A stretch of DNA of 64,000 nt from an uncultured Eubacterium sp. (GTDB taxonomy: Bacteria > Bacillota > Clostridia > Lachnospirales > Lachnospiraceae). Location of the stretch: positions 61,288 to 125,287 of the forward strand of contig CAJTMV010000008.1 of the NCBI GenBank assembly GCA_910577225.1, given 5' to 3'. The position numbers and the translations under genes are program-made. The notes beneath the pieces are model-generated. The model did not search any database. It was not told where the DNA came from and worked only from the letters and a program-made list of their open reading frames with translations. The stretch's first letter is position 1. Each line of letters starts with the position of its first letter. Shown here one piece after another: positions 15,189 to 23,567 of this stretch.

Positions 15189-16325
15189 TTGGAAAATCAA
15201 AAGAAACAAAAACCAGAAATACTGCTGGATGACCGGATGATATTGGAAAGTGCAGAGGAACTGCTGCATAAAGAGTATCTGCATTATCCATATCGGGACA
15301 ATATCCGGATCATCCATACAATGGCAGAAAACGGAATCTATCACAAAATCTACTGGCTGGCCGATGCATGGGCGCAAACAGAATGCCCGGTATGGGACAT
15401 GCGGAAACAGACTGCCGGCATAACCAGGGAAAGTCGTGTATGCAAATTGTATGTGACGCATTATCTGGATAATACGTTACTGCACCCAAAGCCAATGCAT
15501 ATAGAACACCAGACAGTGTTATATCTGTGCATGGATCAGATTCGACCGGACCGGATCCAGTCCGTCTGCGATGCATGGGAGGCGTTTCAGCCAGAATGGA
15601 TCCAGACAGATGCCGCGGCTGCAGAATTACTGCTGGAATATGCCAGGAAAGGCTTGCTGACCGGAAATTTCCATTTCAGGTATATTGAGATCATCAATAC
15701 CTGCAGCTCCACACTGTGCCGGCAGTTGATGGATCTGGCTGACTGCGTTGTAAAAAAGGTCTGGATATCGGCTATTTTCGGGTATTATGCGATGGAAAAC
15801 GGAGCGGGGACAATGGAGCTGCTGGAAGAAAATGTTGCGGTTGAAGAATCCGGTGGCAGAGCTGTCTTTTCTTCCAAACAAAACCTCCTGATGCCGATCC
15901 GTTTTTATAAAACGGATCATGCAGTTTCCCTGGCAGATCCTTTTGCAGGGACACCGGAAAACGTCCCTCTGCGTCTGAATTTTAAAGAAAGCAGAAACAG
16001 CCGGTTTCTGTATTTAAAAGAAGGCGTCAGACTCTGTGCCAGTCTGTTCCGGCGTCCGGTGGAATTTATCAACGAGAAGACAGGCCAGATGATTCAGCAG
16101 ATACAGATCATACAAAAAGAAGAAGATGTTTTTGCGATTTACGTCGGACTGCATCCAGCTTATTTCGGCTGGAAGGATGAGATAAAAAAGATGTTTTGCG
16201 AGTACCTGTATATCGAAGAACTCTCCATGGCTGAATATCGATTTTCTTTTGCACAGGGGCTGCTTACACAGGAAGGGTGTTTTTTTACAAATGAATTAGA
16301 AAGGAATCAGAATGGAACAGAATAA
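15189..16325 (+). CDS. Unrecognised protein, first gene of the peptide-maturation cluster
   Basis: A 378-residue soluble protein with no recognised domain. It begins at TTG 15189, 13 nt after GAGAGG; no better start is visible. The sequence is Tyr/His/Cys-rich in the N-terminal half (several isolated Cys at about 81, 115, 173, 177 and 185) and ends in a Phe-rich region. It overlaps the radical SAM gene by 14 bp, so it is tightly coupled to the maturase and is probably a cluster-specific maturation or recognition factor. It has no signal peptide or clear membrane segment. The function is unknown; the position at the head of the operon is the only clue. Confidence 0.75.
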   Translation: MENQKKQKPEILLDDRMILESAEELLHKEYLHYPYRDNIRIIHTMAENGIYHKIYWLADAWAQTECPVWDMRKQTAGITRESRVCKLYVTHYLDNTLLHPKPMHIEHQTVLYLCMDQIRPDRIQSVCDAWEAFQPEWIQTDAAAAELLLEYARKGLLTGNFHFRYIEIINTCSSTLCRQLMDLADCVVKKVWISAIFGYYAMENGAGTMELLEENVAVEESGGRAVFSSKQNLLMPIRFYKTDHAVSLADPFAGTPENVPLRLNFKESRNSRFLYLKEGVRLCASLFRRPVEFINEKTGQMIQQIQIIQKEEDVFAIYVGLHPAYFGWKDEIKKMFCEYLYIEELSMAEYRFSFAQGLLTQEGCFFTNELERNQNGTE

Positions 16326-17727
16326 ACCATTTATCAGATTGCTGCGCTCGCCGTATCATTTTTATTTTTTTGATGTAAACCGGAATCAGGTAGTGCGGGT
16401 TTCAAAGAAAACGTATCAGAATCTGCAGGAGTGGCTGGAGACCGGAGAGCAGCCGCGCATGGACCGGACGATTGTAAATCTGCAGAAGCGGGGCTATCTT
16501 TCGGATTTTCATGTAAAAGAAATCGAACATCCGATGACGCCGGTGGTGACGGACCTGCTGCAGACACAGATACATTCGATGGTACTGCAGCTGACCCAGG
16601 AGTGTAATTTCCGGTGTTCTTATTGTATCTATTCGGAAAGCCATAGTAAACTACAGCGTGTTCACAGCGACAAAAAGATGAGCCGGGAAACGGCATACAG
16701 AGCGATCGATTTTTTTGCAGAGCATACGGCATCTGTAAATTATCCGCGCATTGCGTTTTACGGAGGCGAGCCGCTGCTTGAATTTGAAATGATGAAAGAA
16801 CTGACAGCCTATGCAAGGAAGGTTTTTGGAGACCGTGAGATCCGTTTTACATTCACGACAAATGGTTCGCTGCTGACACGGGAGGTTGCAGAGTTTTGTC
16901 TGGACAACCAAATCGGATTTCTGATCAGCCTTGACGGGCCGGAAAAAATCCATAATGTCAATCGCCGTTTTGCCGGAAATGGAAAAGGCAGTTACGAGAC
17001 TGTAAGAAAAAATATAGATATGATTTATAAAAATTACCCAAAACTCTGGGACGGTGTATCTGCAAATATGGTGATCGACCAGCAGTATGATTTTGATGAG
17101 ATTACCACACTATTTAACGAAGAGGAATTTGCCAGTATAAATCAGTTTTTGCTATCGGATATGGATGATATTTATTCCGTTGAAAAAACAGTAAGGACAA
17201 CATCTTTTCGGGCAAAGGAGGAATACCATAAATTTGCCGCATATATAGATTATCTGAAAAATGGAGATTATACAGGAAAAAACTGGTTCGAGAAAGATGC
17301 TGTTATGGGACTTAAGAAAATAACGAGTGAAATGAAACCGCAAAACCAGCTGTCGGAACGGTCCTCACATTCAGGGCCTTGTATCCCGGGCAGTACGAAG
17401 CTGTTTGTCAATGCAGACGGATTATTTTTCCCATGCGAGCGGGTCAGTGAGTTTTCAGACGCGGTATGTATCGGAGATCTCGATCACGGATTTGACACAG
17501 ACAAGGTGCTGCATCTTCTGAATCTTGGAAAACTGAACGGTGAAAACTGCAAACAGTGTTGGGCATTTACCCACTGTACGCTCTGTGCAAGGCATGCGGA
17601 TGATCATGGAAAATTGTCAGGGGATTTTAAAAATTCTTTTTGCAACAGAGTCAGATACGGAATGGAACGCAGGCTGATGACTTACATTATGATGAAAGAA
17701 TGCCAGAGGGGAGAGATTGGATCATGA
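16312..17727 (+). CDS. Radical SAM/SPASM peptide maturase, CcpM-like
   Basis: A 471-residue enzyme with four visible parts: an N-terminal ~85-residue region resembling a leader-peptide-binding (RRE-like) domain; the radical SAM motif C-N-F-R-C-S-Y-C (Cys98, Cys102, Cys105); G-G-E-P at 151-154; and a C-terminal SPASM-type cysteine set (G-P-C-I-P, F-P-C-E-R, then C-K-Q-C, H-C-T-L-C and F-C between about 360 and 450). Such enzymes crosslink Cys to alpha/beta carbons in ribosomal peptides. Order and neighbours match the clostridial Cys-rich peptide maturase CcpM (TIGR04068, name from memory). The likely substrate is the 63-aa three-Cys peptide at 21259. The stop overlaps the next start (ATGA). 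Confidence 0.88.
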   Translation: MEQNKPFIRLLRSPYHFYFFDVNRNQVVRVSKKTYQNLQEWLETGEQPRMDRTIVNLQKRGYLSDFHVKEIEHPMTPVVTDLLQTQIHSMVLQLTQECNFRCSYCIYSESHSKLQRVHSDKKMSRETAYRAIDFFAEHTASVNYPRIAFYGGEPLLEFEMMKELTAYARKVFGDREIRFTFTTNGSLLTREVAEFCLDNQIGFLISLDGPEKIHNVNRRFAGNGKGSYETVRKNIDMIYKNYPKLWDGVSANMVIDQQYDFDEITTLFNEEEFASINQFLLSDMDDIYSVEKTVRTTSFRAKEEYHKFAAYIDYLKNGDYTGKNWFEKDAVMGLKKITSEMKPQNQLSERSSHSGPCIPGSTKLFVNADGLFFPCERVSEFSDAVCIGDLDHGFDTDKVLHLLNLGKLNGENCKQCWAFTHCTLCARHADDHGKLSGDFKNSFCNRVRYGMERRLMTYIMMKECQRGEIGS

Positions 17728-18809
17728 ATCTGTTATTATATCCATATACAAAAAAGAACCGCTTCCTGCTGCCAGGTAACGGAAAAGATAAAATAACCGG
17801 CGTATGTGCCAGGAACAGCCATTCTGTGGATATGGACTATTTGAACAGCCACGGCATCTTTTTCTGCACCAGCCTGATGGAAAAAATAGAGAAAGTGGAC
17901 GGAATTCTGTTTTATCCGGATCATATGGCAGTTACTCTGGAGCGGACAAGAAAACGCCTGCTAGATGAAATAAAGCTGTGCCTGAACAGCGGAAAGCAGG
18001 TATTCTGTGTGATGGAATTATCAGACGAAGAAACACATATGCTGAAACAACTCGATGGTGAAAACGGTCATTTTCATCAGACTGCTCCTTTTTTTAACAG
18101 AAGCAGTCTTGGTGTGGGAGAAGGCATCATGGAGCCATGTGATACGCCAATGATATATATCGGCGCTATCTGTGAAGGACTGATGACGGAGGAATTTACC
18201 TTACAGATCAGCAACGCGCTTAAAAAAAGAGGATATCGTGTCTGTACAGTACTGGATGATCCATGTGCAAAGCTGGCGGGATGTCATCCTACGCCAGAGT
18301 TTCTTTATGAAAAAAGCCATGATGCGGATAAGGTTTTCCGTTTTCACAACGAGATACTTGCCCTGAATAAAGCGGAAACACCCGATGTATTTGTGATCCA
18401 GATCCCTGGCAGCATCTATCCGCTGTGTCAAAACCTGTATTCGGATCTTGCGATGAAATGCCTGTATTATTCACGTGCATTCTGCCCGGACGTATTCTTC
18501 TGTATCACGCCGTCCAATCTGTGTGATGCAGGAATGATCACGCAGATTCATAAAGATGCAAAGGTACGGTATGGATACGGGATCGACGCAGTACTCTGCC
18601 GGCAATTGTATCTGGACAAACAGGATGCTTTCCAGTACGGACAAATCAGTCTGATGCCCGTCAGACAACCAGACAGAGGGGTGCAAACGCTGTCATGCGG
18701 GGAAGATCAGATCCTGACTGTCAGCGAAAAAGAGGCTGGTGCGGAGGAGCTTTTCTGCGACCTCATCGAAAAGATTTTAGTAAATGAAGATGGATTTGAG
18801 ACGCTTTGA
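17724..18809 (+). CDS. Peptide maturation system protein, TIGR04066-like
   Basis: A 361-residue protein with alternating hydrophobic strands and helices. The central part resembles a nucleotide-binding or Rossmann-like fold (M-I-Y-I-G-A-I near 142, F-V-I-Q-I-P-G-S-I-Y-P-L near 230-241). It has no signal peptide. The ATG at 17724 overlaps the maturase stop. Its position between the radical SAM maturase and the acyl-carrier-related protein is that of the TIGR04066 'peptide maturation system protein' in clostridial Cys-rich peptide clusters (recalled, not searched). Biochemical role unknown; an energy-coupling or scaffold role is conjecture. Confidence 0.7.
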   Translation: MNLLLYPYTKKNRFLLPGNGKDKITGVCARNSHSVDMDYLNSHGIFFCTSLMEKIEKVDGILFYPDHMAVTLERTRKRLLDEIKLCLNSGKQVFCVMELSDEETHMLKQLDGENGHFHQTAPFFNRSSLGVGEGIMEPCDTPMIYIGAICEGLMTEEFTLQISNALKKRGYRVCTVLDDPCAKLAGCHPTPEFLYEKSHDADKVFRFHNEILALNKAETPDVFVIQIPGSIYPLCQNLYSDLAMKCLYYSRAFCPDVFFCITPSNLCDAGMITQIHKDAKVRYGYGIDAVLCRQLYLDKQDAFQYGQISLMPVRQPDRGVQTLSCGEDQILTVSEKEAGAEELFCDLIEKILVNEDGFETL

Positions 18810-18821
18810 CAGGAGAATACA

Positions 18822-19154
18822 ATGGATACAGACAGAATGAACAGAGAACAGATTTGCAGAATCATTATTGAAAAAATAGAATATATAAAAAAAGCAGAAC
18901 ACACCGGAAAAGAAAAATTAAAAAAAACAGAAGAAGTCAGAGATATCCAGCAGACAGAAGAAAAGCGAAACAACGAATTTCTTACTGGTCCGTACTGGAA
19001 TCTGACTGCAGAGCACATGGTCTATCTTTATTATGAGATATGCCGTCAGTTTCAGTTACAGATAGAAGTCAGGGATCTGGAGCAGTACCGTTTTGCTACT
19101 GTCAGCGGAATCGCGGATATCGTGGCTGCCCGACTAACCGATAGATGTCGGTGA
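18822..19154 (+). CDS. Acyl-carrier-related protein of the peptide-maturation cluster (TIGR04067-like)
   Basis: A 110-residue protein: a charged Lys/Glu helix (20-50) followed by an ACP-like three-helix pattern (L-T-A-E-H-M-V-Y-L-Y-Y-E-I ... Y-R-F-A-T-V-S-G-I-A-D-I-V). The phosphopantetheine-accepting Asp-Ser-Leu motif of true acyl carrier proteins is absent, with no D-S at the expected helix-2 start, so it probably carries no prosthetic group. ACP-like proteins without the serine are a known part of this cluster type. It may act as a docking factor for the maturase or peptide. ATG at 18822, 12 bp after the previous stop. Confidence 0.7.
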   Translation: MDTDRMNREQICRIIIEKIEYIKKAEHTGKEKLKKTEEVRDIQQTEEKRNNEFLTGPYWNLTAEHMVYLYYEICRQFQLQIEVRDLEQYRFATVSGIADIVAARLTDRCR

Positions 19155-19232
19155 ACTTATGGTATATGATAGTTCCCTGCAGTCTGATCATTGCAAGGAC
19201 GTGGATGCGGAGCAACATCCATGAATTACAGC

Positions 19233-19261
19233 TTGTCTCATATGCTAAAATATTGTAAAAT
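19233..19261 (+). promoter_or_regulatory. Possible internal promoter before the large solute-binding-like gene
   Basis: TTGTCT (19233-19238), 17-nt spacer, TAAAAT (19256-19261), within a 145-bp gap. Imperfect hexamers, so moderate confidence. Confidence 0.45.
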
Positions 19262-19299
19262 TCTTCTATAAAAAAAAGCGGAATTGAAAGGAGACCAGG

Positions 19300-21087
19300 A
19301 TGTATCATAAGAAAAGGAAACTATGCAGGATAGCAGTCCTTGCGATATTTTTAGCTGTTTTAACGGGTTTTGCATACTATGTTCCGGATACGAATGCAGA
19401 ACGGAAAAAAGAACCAGACAAACCGGAGCTTACCGTATGGGTAGATTCCGGCAATGAACTGTCTGTACGAATGGCTCTTTGTGCTTATGTACACGGACAG
19501 GCGGGAGGAATGAACGAATACAGCTCTTATTATCCACCGTTTGTCTGTAAGCTGGAGGATAAAAGCTACCTGACAGGAGAACAGCTGCGACAGGAGCTGG
19601 CTGCAGCTCTGGAACAAGGCAGTGGTCCGGACCTTATCCTGATGGACGAAGCAAACGGAATCGATATGCAGGCGCTGATGGAAAGCGGAAATCTGCTGGA
19701 GCTGGAAGAAAACTTTACACAGGAATATCTCGGGTATCCTGACACGGACTATCTGGATGGTACGCTGGAGCTGGGACAGATGAATGGCAGGCAGTATATT
19801 CTTCCGGTCTATGTACAGTGTCCGGTCGTATTTGGCCTCAGGGATGCGTTAGAAGAGGCCGGTGCGGATCCTGAAGGCGGATATGACACGCTGAAAGAGT
19901 TTCTGGAGGGAATGCTGTCTGCAGCGGAACATTCAGAAAAACAGATCTTTGAGAATGTCTGTGCCGTGGACTGGCTGGAACAATATGCCATGCCGCAGAC
20001 TCCGGAAGAGAATGGCGAGGAACAGGATATCGAAGCTCTGAAAGATCTCCTTGCCCGGGTGCGGGAATGTTCCGGCACGGAAGAAGATTATTTCAGTCCC
20101 TATGAATCCCTGGAATCCGGAGAAAGCCTGCTCAGCGGATGCGGATTTGACCGCAAACCCATGCTTGCGCAGAATACGGCGCTGCTTGGCGCAGACCGCA
20201 CAGCGTTTCTGGCAGTTCCTGCCTGGGATGGGGAAGTGCGCGTGGTGGTCACACAGTCGGCTGCAGTAAATGCAAACACAGATTACCCAGAAGAGGCCTG
20301 TGCGTTCCTGCGCTTTTTTCAGTCTGGTCTTGTTCATAATTCACTAATACACCAGACTTATCCGGCTCTGGGCATCCAGCCATACTGGGAGAATCAGCTT
20401 AGTGTTCATTCATCGCAGATCGATAAGACAATATATCCGGAATATGCGGCCAGTGCAAAGACTATCACTGCGAAAAGTATGACAAGATTTCTGGCATGCG
20501 CGAGAGATGCTGTAACAGATGCCGTGTACCAGACTGCATCACGGAAGAAGGAAACAGGCTGCAGTACGGATATATCCAGAAAGGATGTACTGACAGTCGG
20601 TTTTGGAGATCACGGGATGGGCAGCGCGTATCCGCTATATCGATGGCTGTCAGAAGCAGCCGCACAGTATTCTGACGATCAGCTGCATATTCAGCTTGTT
20701 CCATTGTCAATTTATAAGTTTTCCTTTATTTTATATCAGGATCAGATGGAACAGGCCGGAGCAGGAATGGATATTATTTTAGACAGTCTGCATGCGATAG
20801 AAGCCGGCGGTTCTTTCAGTCTTGGCAGTATTCCGGCAGACCTGACGCCATATCTGGAAACACGGGAGGAAGAGCTGCAGACGATGGATCTGTCCGGCTG
20901 TCCGAAGGGACTGCTGTATGGGATCGAAAGGCGGGAAGGCAAAGAGGACCTCCAGTATGGTTTTTGGATTTCCGATAAATCTGCCCTGAAAAAGGAAGCC
21001 TTTGGGTTTTGCGCTGCAGCGTTAAAGGCAGACGGATATGAAGCGGCAGTCCGTGCAGCCGGATGTGAGCCGGTAAATATAAAATAA
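19300..21087 (+). CDS. Large membrane-anchored/secreted solute-binding-like protein
   Basis: A 595-residue protein with an N-terminal basic stretch and one hydrophobic segment (about 9-27) acting as signal or anchor. No Cys follows, so it is not a lipoprotein. Residues 45-370 look like a family 1 extracellular solute-binding domain (T-V-W-V-D-S start, G-P-D-L-I-L-M-D near 107-115, A-C-A-F-L-R-F near 330). From about 430 a second binding-protein-like half begins (L-T-V-G-F-G-D-H). It lies just upstream of the precursor peptide and may capture the mature or immature peptide outside the cell. Function inferred from position. Confidence 0.65.
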   Translation: MYHKKRKLCRIAVLAIFLAVLTGFAYYVPDTNAERKKEPDKPELTVWVDSGNELSVRMALCAYVHGQAGGMNEYSSYYPPFVCKLEDKSYLTGEQLRQELAAALEQGSGPDLILMDEANGIDMQALMESGNLLELEENFTQEYLGYPDTDYLDGTLELGQMNGRQYILPVYVQCPVVFGLRDALEEAGADPEGGYDTLKEFLEGMLSAAEHSEKQIFENVCAVDWLEQYAMPQTPEENGEEQDIEALKDLLARVRECSGTEEDYFSPYESLESGESLLSGCGFDRKPMLAQNTALLGADRTAFLAVPAWDGEVRVVVTQSAAVNANTDYPEEACAFLRFFQSGLVHNSLIHQTYPALGIQPYWENQLSVHSSQIDKTIYPEYAASAKTITAKSMTRFLACARDAVTDAVYQTASRKKETGCSTDISRKDVLTVGFGDHGMGSAYPLYRWLSEAAAQYSDDQLHIQLVPLSIYKFSFILYQDQMEQAGAGMDIILDSLHAIEAGGSFSLGSIPADLTPYLETREEELQTMDLSGCPKGLLYGIERREGKEDLQYGFWISDKSALKKEAFGFCAAALKADGYEAAVRAAGCEPVNIK

Positions 21088-21152
21088 ATCCTGCGCTTTT
21101 CCAGACTAAACATCTGGTATGTGAACAACAGCAAAAGAATATCAAAAATACA

Positions 21153-21180
21153 TTGACAATTATAAAATAAACGTTATAAT
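21153..21180 (+). promoter_or_regulatory. Sigma-A promoter of the precursor peptide gene
   Basis: TTGACA (21153-21158), 16-nt spacer, TATAAT (21175-21180), both perfect. It resembles the promoter at 15098 in hexamers and spacing, so the peptide has its own strong transcription. Confidence 0.85.
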
Positions 21181-21258
21181 AAAACTACAAATATAAAGTC
21201 TTTTGGCCAGAGAAAATTGAAAAAGAGGCTGAAAGACGAACGAAAGGAGGAAAAGCGT

Positions 21259-21450
21259 ATGAAAAAACTTAACAAACGGACCAGACATTCTGAAAATGCG
21301 TTCTCTGTAGAAAGATATGATATTTGTAACGCACAGGCAGAAAATCAGTGGTGCATGCCACAGTGCAATTATAATGGCTCGAATCCATATGCAATGGGAC
21401 TTGTAAGAGATGATCGTTATAATTATTTTAAGGCCATCTTTGAAGACTGA
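21259..21450 (+). CDS. Three-cysteine precursor peptide (putative RiPP / Clo7bot-type)
   Basis: A 63-residue peptide with a perfect Shine-Dalgarno (AAAGGAGG, 21243-21250) and its own promoter. The Lys/Arg-rich N-terminus (1-20) suits a leader; Cys are at 23, 32 and 36 in C-x8-C-M-P-Q-C-N-Y-N; the C-terminal 25 residues are aromatic and acidic. It lies among radical SAM maturase, exporter and S8-like genes, so it is the probable modified product. The likely chemistry is Cys-based thioether crosslinking by the CcpM-like enzyme, inferred from the enzyme family. The core boundary is unknown. It shares C-M-x-x-C-x-[FY]-N with the peptide at 60846. Confidence 0.85.
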   Translation: MKKLNKRTRHSENAFSVERYDICNAQAENQWCMPQCNYNGSNPYAMGLVRDDRYNYFKAIFED

Positions 21451-21498
21451 TGATGTCCTGACTGACCAGTACAAAGAATGTTACACGCAGTATTACTG

Positions 21499-21539
21499 CT
21501 CATGGAACAGGAAGTCGCCCTGACTGCGCGTTCCATGAG
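21499..21539 (+). terminator. Hairpin 1 between precursor and exporter genes
   Basis: Perfect 10-bp inverted repeat CTCATGGAAC / GTTCCATGAG with a 21-nt loop, 48 bp after the precursor stop. No T run follows, so it is probably an mRNA-stabilising or processing hairpin rather than a full stop. Confidence 0.6.
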
Positions 21540-21552
21540 AACATAATACCGA

Positions 21553-21599
21553 AATTCGGGGCGATTTTGAAAAGTAATCTTTCAATATCGCCCCGAATT
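21553..21599 (+). terminator. Hairpin 2 (20-bp stem) between precursor and exporter genes
   Basis: A near-perfect 20-bp stem (one mismatch) centred on TTCGGGGCGAT, with a 7-nt loop and no T run. Very stable; together with hairpin 1 it could make peptide mRNA more abundant than exporter mRNA. Confidence 0.7.
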
Positions 21600-21740
21600 G
21601 CTGCTATGAACAATGCCCAGCCGTGAATAGCAGCCAGATCACAACGATAACTGCAATTATGACTTGCACCAGGTACAAACACGTGATAAAATAATATCAG
21701 AATTGTGAAGTACAGGAAGTGCAGACGCTGGAGGCCGCCC

Positions 21741-23567
21741 TTGGACAGACAAACGAAAATCAGACAGGTGTGGGACAGTTTTATTTATTGTATGTCTTTA
21801 TCCTGGAAATCTTCAAAATTCTATACCGTCATGCAGCTGCTGACCATGATTTGTGCAGCGCTGGCCCCAGTCTTAATGACATGTAATACAAAGGAAATTC
21901 TGGATCTGCCTGGCTCTGTCCATACAGAGAATGCAGCGGAACAACTGATTTTACGGATAGGTATGCAGTTCCTGCTTGCGATGGTACAGCTTGTTGCCGC
22001 GAAAGCTGGAAGCTATGCCGCGGTTATGCAGCAAAGCATTCTAATGCATAATGTGGAGCTGGACATGGCCAGGACGGCGCTGGAAATGGAACTGGAGTAT
22101 TTTGACAATTCCCGCTATTATGATGCGTTCGAGGCAGTAAAAAGAGACATTTATTCTGTGCCCGGAGCTGTTTTTAATGGAATATCGGTAATTAGCGTGG
22201 GAATATCGGTCTGCAGCTGCGCCATTCTGCTGGGAATGGTATCTCCGCTTTACACAGGTATGGTACTGGCAGCATCTATACCGGCAGCTTTCTCAGAGCA
22301 TACCTACACCAAAAAAATATACCTGTGGGGGCTGGAACATATCAGGGAAGAGCGAAAAATGCAGTATCTGTACAGAACGACTACAGAACGGGCCTATGCA
22401 CAGGAAATCCGACTTTACGGGACCGGACAATATTTACTCGATAAGTACCAGCGTCTTTGGGATATGTATTTTTCCGAAAAAAGAACCGTGGCCAGGGCAC
22501 GCGCGTTATGGAATCTGGGACTGTCTGCCCTGCCGGAATCACTATCTGCGGCAGCTATGGTACATATTGGGATAAAGATCATACATGGAGAACGTACGAT
22601 TGGTGATTTTATTCTGTACAGCGGACTGTTAACCCAGCTGATAGCCGGACTGGGAAATCTTGTGAGCGCAGTCATGGAGCTGTATGAAAAAAAGCTCAAA
22701 CTAAATCACTTCAGCGAATTTCAGGCAATGGCAAAAGAAAAAAAGAAAAACGGTACAAAAAAACTGGAATCACCAGTCACGATTGAATTCAGGAATGTCA
22801 GTTTCCGTTATCCTGACACAGAACAATATGTGCTCAAAGACATCAGTTTTTGCCTGCAGCAGGGGAAAAAACTGTGTATGGTTGGAGAAAACGGCGCTGG
22901 GAAAACTACCATACTAAAGCTGCTGATGCGCTTTTATGAACCGCAGGAGGGCCTGATACTGATCAATGACATACCAATCGGGGAATATGACAGGGAAAGC
23001 CTGTATCAGGCATTCAGCTGTTTTTTTCAAAAGGCGTGCAACTATGCGTTTCATCTCCAGGAAAATGTGCGCATCTCCCAGATTGGGTATGACGAAGAGA
23101 CAGCGAAAAAAAGACAGGAAGAAGCGCTGCGTAAGGCAGGAGCAGATACTTTGCTTAAAAAACTGAAAAATGGCACGCAGACCTATCTGTCCCGTGCATA
23201 TAGTGAGGACGGGATCGAGCTTTCCGGCGGACAGAATCAAAAGATCGCTCTGGCACGTATGTTCTATCGGGATGCGCCGGTGCTGGTGCTGGATGAGCCA
23301 ACAGCAGATCTGGATCCGCAGGGAGAACATGAACTGTTTCACACGCTTGCGGAAGAATGCAGAGAAACGTCCATCCTGTTTGTATCACACCGACTGGCAA
23401 ATGTATTTCTGGCTGATGAAATACTTGTAATGGAAGATGGACACATACTGGCGAGAGGCAGGCATGAAGATCTGCTGCAGGACTGCGTTCTGTACCGGAG
23501 GCTGTTCCATTATCAGGCGGATAAGTACCGGAGGCGGGGTGAGTATGAAAATAGCAGTAATCGATGA
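21741..23567 (+). CDS. ABC exporter, fused membrane and ATP-binding domains
   Basis: About 608 residues: an N-terminal six-helix type transmembrane domain (to about 340) and a C-terminal nucleotide-binding domain with Walker A G-E-N-G-A-G-K-T-T, signature L-S-G-G-Q-N-Q, Walker B V-L-V-L-D-E-P and an intact switch His (V-S-H-R-L). No N-terminal C39 peptidase domain, so leader cleavage must come from elsewhere. TTG at 21741 is preferred because TGGAGG lies 6 nt upstream; GTG at 21705 would add 12 residues without a good ribosome site. It overlaps the S8-like start by 23 bp. Likely exports the modified peptide. Confidence 0.88.
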   Translation: MDRQTKIRQVWDSFIYCMSLSWKSSKFYTVMQLLTMICAALAPVLMTCNTKEILDLPGSVHTENAAEQLILRIGMQFLLAMVQLVAAKAGSYAAVMQQSILMHNVELDMARTALEMELEYFDNSRYYDAFEAVKRDIYSVPGAVFNGISVISVGISVCSCAILLGMVSPLYTGMVLAASIPAAFSEHTYTKKIYLWGLEHIREERKMQYLYRTTTERAYAQEIRLYGTGQYLLDKYQRLWDMYFSEKRTVARARALWNLGLSALPESLSAAAMVHIGIKIIHGERTIGDFILYSGLLTQLIAGLGNLVSAVMELYEKKLKLNHFSEFQAMAKEKKKNGTKKLESPVTIEFRNVSFRYPDTEQYVLKDISFCLQQGKKLCMVGENGAGKTTILKLLMRFYEPQEGLILINDIPIGEYDRESLYQAFSCFFQKACNYAFHLQENVRISQIGYDEETAKKRQEEALRKAGADTLLKKLKNGTQTYLSRAYSEDGIELSGGQNQKIALARMFYRDAPVLVLDEPTADLDPQGEHELFHTLAEECRETSILFVSHRLANVFLADEILVMEDGHILARGRHEDLLQDCVLYRRLFHYQADKYRRRGEYENSSNR

